Part shown: positions 55,131 to 64,000 of the stretch, piece by piece
Position numbering within the stretch: the stretch's first letter is position 1
How the letters are laid out: every line of letters starts with the position of its first letter
Assembly (NCBI GenBank): GCA_963169105.1
Contig: OY720639.1
Location: 83,868,593 to 83,932,592, forward strand
Reading direction: 5' to 3'
Origin: Ceriagrion tenellum
Taxonomy: Eukaryota > Arthropoda > Insecta > Odonata > Coenagrionidae
Length of the DNA stretch: 64,000 nt
Translations under genes and position numbers: made by a program
The notes under the pieces: model-generated
The model's input: only the letters and a program-made list of their open reading frames with translations
What the model was told of the DNA's origin: nothing
Database searches by the model: none

Positions 55131-58100
55131 ATAACCGAATTGAAATTACAGTTTTCTTTATTTAATACAAAATTAAAAATAGACTTTCCCTTGCTACGTC
55201 GAATCCTCGTACGCAGGATTGAATAATCGGCAAGCACACGAATAGACATGATTCATTAGACTGTGCCAATGCAAGGATGAAGTTATAAAAAATAATCAAC
55301 ACCTGCGTATACTAAAAAATTATGAAATTGGCAATAAACGTTCAAATTTGGAAATTTTTAATAAAATATCACGAAAGAAATTAATAAATTAAATTAAATA
55401 TCATTGATGAAATCTATAGATTACAACTTTAACTTAATGTTCTCTTCGTTTGGAAACAACGCATTTTTTTCTGAGCAGTAAAAAATACGACGATCAAGAA
55501 ATATAGAGTGAAAAGATTCGCACATCGGCAAAAATAAACGTTATGGCTCGACTTTTTCTTCTAGCCCCAAATATTTTTTTTCCTGAGATTCGTGGAGTCG
55601 AAAATAATGCAGATGCCCCATTCAGAGTTTTCGAAATCCTGCCATCCTCATATCCTGGTGGGGTCCCGCAGCCATGGATATCTATCGGTCCTCGAGGTAC
55701 TTATTTCATTTTATTTTTTCTCCTTTTCATCCTCCGGCCCCGGATCGTCTCGGTCGGACGGAGATTCTTTTCACCAGAGGTCCAGCCGTCTGCGAAAGGC
55801 AGCGGCTTCCAACGGAACGGACTGAAAGAGAGATAGAGAGCCCACCACGATTTCAATCGAACTTTCGGCTGAGATTATGCACGGCTGTCGCACGTTTTGC
55901 ATAAGGAGTTTCTCGTCCGGAAATAAAAACATGAGACGGAGGAATACACATATGTACAGTGTTGGAGAAAAATATAATTTTTCCCCGGTATCCTCTTCCT
56001 TCGGTACACATCTTCGTATCGGAGTCCAGAAAGATTGCTTGAATATTAGCTCCACGAATGCCAAAATAGATTGTCGAGTAAAGTGATATCCAAAACTTGA
56101 AAGAGATTTTCGATGAATCTTTCAATGAATCTGTCGGGGAAGAATCGGTTCTGCGATTTGACTACGAACTTCTTATTTTCCCAAAAGTTAGGAATTGTCA
56201 GCAAGTTCAATTTTTAAAAAAAGTGGCTATCATACGCTTCGAATGAGCAAATATTATCAAAAGAATTTTCGGCGATGGAAATATTCCAGAGAACTTACCA
56301 TAGTATTCATTTATGCATTACGCAAAGAATAAATAGCAAACAGGCGTTTTCTAAAATAATACCTAATTCTTTCGATAAATTATTCTTTTAAAAATGTGCC
56401 CTTTTGTGCGTTATTTTTTCATGAATGCCATATATTCTTTTTGACAAGAACTAACTTAAGCTAGCTAATGGAAGATTTATGCAGTCCACATGTTTCATGA
56501 CGGATGCAACAAGATCTGGGCACAAACCATCGATGCTAGAAAGAGCAGCATCAGCTGACATTAACGCGGATACTTTTATCATTAGCATCTGAAGTTATCA
56601 ACAAAGAGAAGATGCTATACATGTCGTGTGCACGCGACGTGGACCGACGAGTCACTCCATGAAGCGGCACATTTTGGGTTTCTTGCCAGGTTGTCAGCCG
56701 ACCAGAGACCAAGAGCACTCTTCTTAAATCTTTAAAACAGGTTTTATTGCTTAAAGCACAGCTTACACAAATTCTCAATCTCCAACAACTCCCACAATCT
56801 CAAACTCACTCATTTCTGTAATGGCGACTCCCCCAACAATCCCCTTCATCCAAACAAACCCCGTTTCTAGACAACCAGTAATCATCAATAAACCCTTCTC
56901 CTACTGCAGAGCCTCCTTCATCCCACAACTCAGATGCACCACCCCTTGCGTTCACAACATGCAAACAAAAAATATAATTCGTAAATTCAACATAAAACCA
57001 CTTCTAGTGACAGGTTTTGAGAAAGAGTTATACATATATTCAGGTGAAGAAGTAAGTCAGTTACGAAACCCGCCGTGAAAATATCTTTTCAGAATTTGCA
57101 AAGTATATATCTTTTAAATGTCATAATGGAGATATTCAATAAAGTAGAGCCAGAGACGACATCTTACACAGAGAGGAGGCATAAAATTTCATCTTTGAAA
57201 ATAGTTTTCCCCATTTTATACATTTACTCAAAAGATCATTCTCCGTTTCATGTAATTTTTACATTGGCATGCAAATCAGCGCGTCACTTCGCCAAGGTTA
57301 CAGTTACAAGTTTTCTCCAAAGATTTCAATTAGTTGCGGGAAAGTCTCCTGGCTAGGGATTCCATTTCTGGGCCGAGTCGTTAGGGTTCGGGAGATTGGA
57401 AACGGGCGGCGGCCACTAACTGGAAATTATAAGTCAATTACGAGGCAGAAGGAAATTCCAAGGGGTCCTCTGACGCCGGAACCCTGTCTCACGGCCCCGT
57501 GTGATGGATGCGGAAGGGCACGGCTACTCTCCCGACCGCCTTCTCTCTCTCACTCTCGGTATTTCAGAAGATTGGATTTGTCCACCTAGAATTAAGCTTC
57601 TACTGGCTCTCACTACACGCATGGTGTCCTTCCTCGATAACATGTCATCAGAATTGCTTGAAGTTACTCACCAAGAATATTGAGTAAACCAGCGATGGGA
57701 AACAGTTATGTGCGCGCAGGTTACATTAAAAAATGAACTTCAATTACGAACCAGGCTGCTGCCACCCCTAAATGTTGACCTCTCTAAAGGCCTGGTTACG
57801 CGATACAATAGCCCGCGATACATTAACGAATTTGGGAAGGACATTATAAAGCCAAAATTTGTGGGGAAAAATGATCACCAGTTCAAGATAAAGTGCCGAT
57901 CATAAAAGACAAATGTGAATCAGTTGCCATGGCTGACCCAATGGACCTTTTTTTCGGTCGCCTCCCCAAATATCCAATCTAATGTTCGATTAAAAATCAC
58001 TCGTTTGGTTAAAATCCAATAAATGCCTTGTAAAAATGGAAGAAACGTCACTGAAAATAAAACATTTTCTGTGCTTTTCAATTCTTAGGACAAATTTCCG

Positions 58101-60035
58101 TCTAGTTTAGCAAATGCACCTAGCATTACAAAAATTTCCATTAAGGCGTTGGCTCTTTAGGCAAGAATTAACTTAAGTTCTTAACTAACTTCAAATTTAC
58201 CTTTGACATTAAATAACATTGGCAGGAGTACAAAGCATTTTATTTCATGTATCATTGTTACACAAAGTTAAGCCTGCAACTTTAACTTGTATTCTACGCC
58301 TTGAATGGAAAGTCGTAGGATAGCTGTTAGTTGTAGAGAGATGGAAGGCGGAATATACCTACGTGAGATCTTTGGTGTGGATACAATGGGCGGTCAGTGG
58401 TTTAAGGAGCCATCCGTTGTGGGGTCACTGTAGGTGGACTGAGGACAGAAGGCAAAGAAAACTCACGCCCCAAGAGCCATCACACGGGCGTGCAAAGAAG
58501 AAACTCTCACGCACAACCTTAGATCCCACCTACCCTTCCCTTCGACACACACCTCTGGGCGGCTCGCCCCGCGAAATCCAATTACATTCCTTTCGGATGT
58601 TCGTTACGCGCATTCCCATGGTGACCGGGCGCTATCCTCGCCAAACTTATGGAGCTCTCGCCCCGACTACCGAATGGGAAGACATTTTCGAGAGGGGATT
58701 CTCGCGAGCTTTTGGAGAGCTCGTGGGAGAGAGATAGGAAGGGGTTCTGAAGTGCGAAGGTAACGGGCAAAGAAGGGAAAGTATGAGCCTTTAAAAATAT
58801 GGAATCTTTTTCTCCACCACAATCTTCCACTCCATCAAAGACTCAAAAATACCACCCTTAAGATACGCATACTGTGGCAGAGATACTGGGATTTGGAGTG
58901 AAAGGAAATATGATGACAATGGAAAAGAACTCTGCAGTTTTTCAAAGAGGAGTATTTAATGAACACGTTTAGCTTAACACTGTAACTGATAAAACATCGA
59001 AACTGAAAGAATTGTATATTTACCACAAGATGATGACCAAATAAAAGAAAATTCAACTTACTCCATTCAATTTGACATAACGATCAGAAATCTGACGGGT
59101 TTATTCTCGAAACGCTACAAAGAAATACTATATTTAACAACAGTATTTTTTGTAACTATATTCTTGAGTCACTACCCCTTATGCGAATGTAACATTGACA
59201 TATGCTGCTTAATAACAAAAGATTACGGATAACGCAATACATTTAAGAAATCAAATGATATTTTATTATTTCCGTGCGCGGTATTAATCGGCAATTTTGA
59301 GAATCCAACCCATGGACGTCACTTATCTGCAAAGAGCGTTATTTTTCAAATTAACGTAGTTGAGAAAAGTTAAGAATAATCATTGTTTAAAATATTTTTT
59401 GTGTTTTATAACTTCCAATGGCGACAACAGAGAGTGTGTTATTCTTCTTTTGATCAAAAGTTTACTGCAAGATACGTAGATCATGCTCCTTTTTAACGAA
59501 TTCTACACTTGTTGGTGTAAGGAAGAATTAATAGCTTGATAACTGAATTTATAAAAAAAGCTAAACTGCACGGGGAAAATATTGATGAAAATTATTATTC
59601 AAGAAATTTTTGAAAATTATTTCAACTATTGGCATTGCGAAATAAAATATAATATTTTAATGCTTATATCGACAACTTTAACAATTACTACCTCAGAAAT
59701 GAAGCAATTTGAAGATGCACCCGAAAAACCTTTTAACTTTGAGGTGGGAATACAACCAACAAACCGCCAAACCGGAAGAGTTGGGATGAAAAAATCAAGG
59801 AAATATTTAAAATTGCAATAAACCTAATATTAAGAGATAAGTTGCTTGACTTTCATCAAGGATTTTAATCTAATTCTACTGCATGTAAAATTATACGGGA
59901 TTCTCTTTTCGACGAAAAATTCAAAACCTTGCTCATCTAATCAGGTGATATGAATTTCCATTCAAAGGTAACGATTTGTGGTTCAGACTTGAACCATAAG
60001 CCATTATATAAATCTGCTTGGGTATACTATTCAAG
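55131..60035. other. Long unassigned region
   Basis: This is the longest stretch without a recognised repeat. GC-richer parts at 55700-55900, 57350-57600 and 58360-58740 hold open frames up to 124 codons (58363-58737), none with a known domain. CTCTCACTCTCGGTATTTCAG near 57547-57567 is a good-looking plus-strand splice acceptor, but no matching donor or conserved coding sequence follows. Confidence 0.4.
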
Positions 60036-60719
60036 GAAGTGGAGTAAGGCAGGGTTGCTGTCTGTCACCATGCCTCTTCAACTTGTACGCAGACAAACTG
60101 CTGGAAGAAGCTATAGACATCGGGGGCATAAAAGTGGGAGGTGAGAGAATAAAAAAATAAAATATGCGGATGATCAGGCTATAATAGCAGAGAATCAAGA
60201 ACAACTCCAGATGATGATGGAAAGAATTTTGGAGAAAAGTGAAGAGTAATGAATGAGGATAAATAGAAAGAAAACTATGGTTATGAGAGTAGCGAAGACC
60301 AAAGGACCATTAAATATACGACTGGAAAAAGAAAAATTAAAACAATTAAGTTCCTACAAGTACCTGGGAAGTATAGTTACACAGAACGGCAATTGTACAG
60401 CAAAAATTAAAGTAGAATAGCGCAAGGAAAAGTAGCATTTAGCAAGATTAAGGAACTAGTGATATCGAGGAATGTCAGGACAGATATAAGAAATAGATTT
60501 GCAAAATGCTTCAGATGGAGTTTTGCGCTATACGGATGCGAAACATGGACCTTGAAGAAGAGAGAAGAAAGGTACTTGGAAAGCTTTGAGATGTGGCTGT
60601 GGCGACGAATGGAGAGAATTGGGTGGGAAGATAGAGTTGGGAATGATGAGGTGCTGAGGAGGATTGGAGAAGATGAATTATTTTGAGGGAAATTAAAAAG
60701 AGGAAGATTAATTGGATTA
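60036..60719 (+). pseudogene. RTE-like LINE ORF2, RT palm to C-terminus (5' part)
   Basis: From 60041 the sequence reads GVRQGCCLSPCLFNLYADK (RT motif B), then after one frameshift IKYADDQAIIAENQEQ at 60160-60210, with the catalytic YADD box at 60163-60174 intact. Further on are SSYKYLGSIVTQNGNC, then RNRFAKCFRWSFALYGCETW and EMWLWRRMERIGWEDRVGND. This order is typical of RTE-type ORF2. Frameshifts and stops (near 60250 and 60418) disable it. At 60719 it is interrupted by another retroelement and resumes at 61211. Confidence 0.9.
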
Positions 60720-61210
60720 ATAATAATAATAATAAACTCGTTTATTGTTCTAGGAGTGAACTCCTTTGGAACATAGAAATGAAATACAGTGGTTTTCAAG
60801 ACAATTAATATGTGAATAAGCCAATCAGGAAACAAAAAGGGAAGTTATCATATGAATTGCTAACAATAGACATATACAACATTATCATTTAACAATGTAG
60901 AAAAAACTGAATTTCTTCTTCTAACAGAAAAACAAACATTAAACATATCAATAAACAAATTACACAACTTTTAAAAAGGAAATTTAGCTAAAAAATGAAA
61001 AGAAAAATAGGAACTGAATCGCTTCTTCTTACGCAACAATGGACATTAATCACATCAATGAACTGATAAATGAGTTACATGGTCAGCATTCCGGAAAGTA
61101 AGTGTGTGATAATCTTTCCCTTAAGTATTACCAGTGATGCACTGTCTTTTACCAGTTTAGGCAAGTCATTCCACAGCATATTTTAGCATTGTTTAGCATA
61201 TTTTAGCATA
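60720..61210 (-). mobile_element. CR1/Jockey-like LINE 3' end nested in the RTE relic
   Basis: The 491-base insert is flanked by GGATTA on both sides (60714-60719 and 61211-61216), an apparent target duplication. On the minus strand it encodes WNDLPKLVKDSASLVILKGK, then IITHLLSGMLTM and a stop (coding part 61075-61173), followed by a UTR and a TTA simple-repeat tail at 60720-60735 next to the duplication. WNDLP is the usual C-terminal block of CR1/Jockey-like proteins. The 5' junction near 61200 carries three ATATTTTAGCAT-type repeats. Confidence 0.88.
61075..61173 (-). pseudogene. C-terminal 32 codons of a CR1/Jockey-like RT protein
   Basis: This frame, inside the nested insert, has the WNDLP motif at its start and ends at ATGTAA. 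It is too short to be functional; it identifies the element class and orientation. Confidence 0.75.
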
Positions 61211-61430
61211 GGATTAGGCATATTTTAAGGAAGAATAGTGTTCAGAAATTAATTATAGAAGGAAAAACTAAAGGGAAGAGAGGAAGAGGGAGGAGGAGGC
61301 ACGGAATGGTGACAGACATCAAAAAAGGAAGGAGCTATGAAGAGATGAAGAGAGAGGCCCAGGACAGAATGCTCTGGAGTCAGTACCGTTGAAACCTGTC
61401 CAAGGACAGAATCACAATGATGATGATACT
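61211..61430 (+). pseudogene. RTE-like LINE ORF2, last codons and tail (3' part)
   Basis: The RTE frame resumes with GHILRKNSVQKLIIEGKTKG, then RRRHGMVTDIKKGRSYEEMK and REAQDRMLWSQYR and a stop at 61390-61392. Joining across the insert restores the usual KINW-IGHILRKN order. The tail reads CCTGTCCAAGGACAGAATC with an ATG microsatellite. This family differs from the four other RTE ends (ALDREGWRAAV) in the window. Confidence 0.88.
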
Positions 61431-62326
61431 ATTCATTACATTGCAGCTCAGAAAATTATGTTACCCCGCCAAAGATGCCCATATTTGTGGCGCTGTATCA
61501 TATGGAACAAATAAATAATAACGAAAATAATGATGAATGTAGATTTGTGAGATATGATAGGTTGAAGCCGCCCTGGTAGCCAACAGTATAACGAGGAGGC
61601 ATGGGAGGATGGGGAGGAGAAGCCCATGAGACTTGAATTTTGGGACTAATTGAGGAAAAAATGGCAGAGGAAAGCTCGCTTTCCGGGCAGAAAAAGACCT
61701 GTGGTAAGGGAATTCCATTAGCGCGTTCAGCGTAGACCTTTTTTTTTCTCTCCATTTACTACGAGAGCAAACATTTATTTATATACCACCTTGAAGGGAA
61801 AGAGAAAGTTTTTCCCTTGAGCCCCGAGTAAACATGCCCCGCGCTAATTCATCTCCTGGTTACCGAGCGTAACCATGGTGGACCCATGGAGTACTCTACA
61901 TTTATTTACATCCCACCTTTCAGGAGGGCAATGGTAGAGGCTTCAAACAAAAAAAGTAACTTCAGATCAATGTTTGGAGGGAGAAAAACTGATCCAAAAT
62001 TTTATTCAATAATTTTGCTGGTGTTGAAGAGTGTAATATTCCTGATGAAAAAAGATAGGGCTCCTTTTCATACAGAGATGCTCTTTTATTTTGAGACATG
62101 AATTTACATTGAAACGCCACACTAAGATTCGAGGGACTTGACATGAAGCTTGAGTTCAATCCAGCATTTGTTCAACCCGATCCCATGCTCTATTATGAGT
62201 AACTCAGAGATATCAGAGGCAGATAGGCAAAGTTCAACATTGTCTGCTTAACGTTAACCGCAGGAGGGAGTAGTATTTTCGATTACTTGATGTTACTTAA
62301 GAGTTTGGGTCAAGGAAATAATGCAT
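61431..62326. other. Unassigned region
   Basis: Nothing recognised. The palindrome GGTTACCGAGCGTAACC lies at 61858-61874. Confidence 0.35.
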
Positions 62327-62536
62327 GTTAAAAATGAAACCACTTAGTTTTTTCCACCAATATATTTAAAACACAAATCAACCGGTTTCGGCCTTTTCAG
62401 GCCATTATCAAGATAACAGAGTCATTATCAAGATTACAGAGTAATGTTATCTTGATAATGACCCGAAAAGGCCGAAACCGGTTGATTTGTGTTCTAAATA
62501 TATTGGTGGAAAAAACTAAGTGGTTTCATTTTTAAC
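62327..62536. mobile_element. Foldback repeat pair with hammerhead-like motifs (j)
   Basis: Arms of about 91 bases (62327-62417 and 62446-62536) are near-perfect inverted copies around a 28-base spacer. This is the longest and cleanest pair in the window. On the minus strand of the left arm: TATC, TTGATAAT, stem II GGCC-TGAAAA-GGCC, GAAA, the palindrome ACCGGT, T and GATT; TATC pairs with GATT over three bases. The plus strand of the right arm repeats this with one change in stem II. Confidence 0.75.
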
Positions 62537-63660
62537 ACGAATCATAATTTCCACAAAGTGAATTCGCCCACCATTGATTTTTAGGAAATAATATTTGAAT
62601 TTTGTAAGGTTACTAGATACTCAGTTGCTATATTGGATAGCAAAACATCAATTTTACCCTTGCTACTGTTAACATAACATCTCCGACCTTATTGAGATTA
62701 ACATAGGATATAAAATCTCCACATGAGCCCACAATCATGAACCCACACCGCGAATATCTTGTGCTGAGCAGCTTTCACCGAGCGAATTCCAGTTGCAGGT
62801 GACTCCTTAAAGGTATACCGAGGCTATTCCCGTTGTCCTCAAAACATTTAGACTTTTCTGTCCAGATATCACTGGCAAAAATAAATTATACCTACTATCA
62901 CTGGAAGATAACGTCTATGGTTATTTGTTTCCAGACAGTTTTTGTCGAGGCAGAACTATTCTCAAATAATAATTATAGGCCCATAGTGTTACTGAATCAA
63001 ATATGCTATATCGTATGAATTCATGATAATATACATTCGCAGCTGAAATAAAGTTATTATTCATGGCTGTGTTGAGCGCCCGGTCGATACTTCAATAGTG
63101 TACCACGGCGAACGTCCGCAGGAGATAACAAACTTCAGCAACGAATTTCTTGACTTTGAATACGACACCATCAAGACATCAATTCATTCAAGTGGATTGT
63201 CAGAACCAAAACATATAATAAACCATTTTATCGCTATATTCTCCATAATATTTTCGGAAATAATTTTGCCATCCAATCATTTAGCAACCGAATACATTCA
63301 ACTTCAGATTTATTTTTCTCAGATCCCAATGACCGGACCTGATAAAATACAAAATGAACGTCGCAACATTAGTAGAAGAGACCAATTCCCTTAAAATTTC
63401 TCAAAATATCCTCACCTTTCCAATTCAATTACATCGTGCAAAGAGAAATATCCCAGAGCAAAAATGACTTTGCTCTGGTTGTACAATAATAAAGAATAGG
63501 TGTTAATGATCAGTGCAATTAAACCATTTTGGCAACGAAATACTTCATTAGACACGATTTCCTCTGTATCCAATTACAGTCGTAAAAATCAGTTCTGCCT
63601 TCTCGAATAAACAATCACTGACAAATTGAAAAGTTGAGTAACAATTCAGGCGGAACTTAC
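62537..63660. other. Unassigned AT-rich region, possible intron
   Basis: No gene or repeat recognised. If the exon at 63661-63717 is real, this is downstream intron on the minus strand. Confidence 0.4.
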
Positions 63661-63717
63661 CTGGTTGGTCGGATCCAGGGAGGCCGCGGCTTTTTCCGTC
63701 TGCGCCCCATTCGTCGT
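63661..63717 (-). CDS. Probable internal exon (57 bp) of an unidentified host gene
   Basis: On the minus strand a pyrimidine-rich tract ending TTATTTCTTTTCAG is followed by 57 bases with 65 percent GC, then a perfect donor GTAAGT (plus strand ACTTAC at 63655-63660). The surroundings are far more AT-rich. The length is a multiple of three. All three frames are open: TTNGAQTEKAAASLDPTNQ, DEWGADGKSRGLPGSDQP or RRMGRRRKKPRPPWIRPTR, so the phase is undetermined. I do not recognise the protein. A multiple-of-three microexon between long introns suggests an alternatively used exon. The next exons would lie outside the window or are not recognisable. Confidence 0.6.
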
Positions 63718-64000
63718 CTGAAAAGAAATAAAATAGAGTCAAAAAGTTATAATAAAATAAATGACCAATTTTTTTTATGAAAGACCCCCTATTACTAGTG
63801 GTCTGATAACATTCCCAAAATTTTACAAATGCTTCAATACAAACATATATTTTTCACAAACTGTAAAATATAATTATTAGCAAGAAGAACAACAATGGAA
63901 GGAGCATAAAACTGTCCAATGGCCAGTGCAGGAACGTCACATATGCATCCTACTACGTTATGGGATACATAGGCTTCAGCAACCATTCTATAAGTGTCGC
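63718..64000. other. AT-rich sequence, probable upstream intron
   Basis: The first 20 bases on the minus strand side form the acceptor tract of the exon. Nothing else recognised. Confidence 0.4.

Noticed and set aside
55543..55904. Overlapping frames of 76-97 codons
   Set aside because: Three frames are open simultaneously and none has a domain or clear splice context.
56301..56360. Minus-strand exon candidate with TTATTTTAG acceptor and GTAAGT donor
   Set aside because: All frames contain stops.
57540..57680. Possible exon after the acceptor-like CTCTCGGTATTTCAG
   Set aside because: Good acceptor, but no donor at a sensible distance and two competing frames; evidence too thin.
58363..58737. 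124-codon plus-strand frame
   Set aside because: Longest frame in the 55-60 kb stretch, but no domain recognised and opposite strand also open.

Overview
The window looks like non-coding DNA from an arthropod, most likely an insect. It is AT-rich and dominated by transposon debris. The debris includes RTE-like, CR1/Jockey-like and L1/Tx1-like non-LTR retrotransposon ends, PIF/Harbinger-like and TTAA-flanked (piggyBac-type) DNA elements, tRNA-derived SINEs, and many short foldback repeats. The longest protein with clear homology is a dead reverse-transcriptase remnant. I see no bacterial operon, CRISPR array, rRNA gene or intact host gene. The insect assignment rests on repeat composition and is an inference.

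Layout. 1-9.3 kb: an RTE 3' end, a broken RT gene split by a later insertion, a duplicated exon-like cassette, TTAA-MITE copy 1, a 114-bp tandem repeat, and an internally deleted Harbinger element that keeps a short transposase-like ORF. 9.3-21.3 kb: a near-perfect 76-bp inverted repeat, an RTE end, a GC-rich block, SINEs, MITE copies 2 and 3, LINE 3' ends, and a second RT copy that shows what the first looked like. 21.3-32 kb: several LINE fragments, two meeting tail to tail, plus foldback repeats. 32-44 kb: a tandem pair of MITEs with a shared target duplication, a 1.24-kb TIR element, a tandem duplication, a SINE and a 1-kb TTAA element. 44-64 kb: more RTE and CR1-like debris, a repeat present three times, further foldbacks, an RTE relic with a CR1/Jockey-like end nested inside it, and one convincing minus-strand exon at 63661-63717.

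The most interesting signal is a set of about a dozen short motifs, mostly in inverted pairs. Each can fold as a three-way junction with hammerhead-ribozyme features: a CUGAUGA-like core, a perfect stem II in many copies, GAAA, a very short self-complementary stem III, and a C or U where cleavage would occur. The stem III sequence differs between copies but stays self-complementary. This matches what is known of small hammerhead ribozymes carried by Penelope-like retroelements, although no Penelope RT or GIY-YIG remnant is visible. Activity is unproven, and most copies carry an extra base after the core.

The genes do not form a pathway. If a host gene spans the window it runs on the minus strand with very long introns, and the 57-bp exon near the right edge is the only solid evidence for it.
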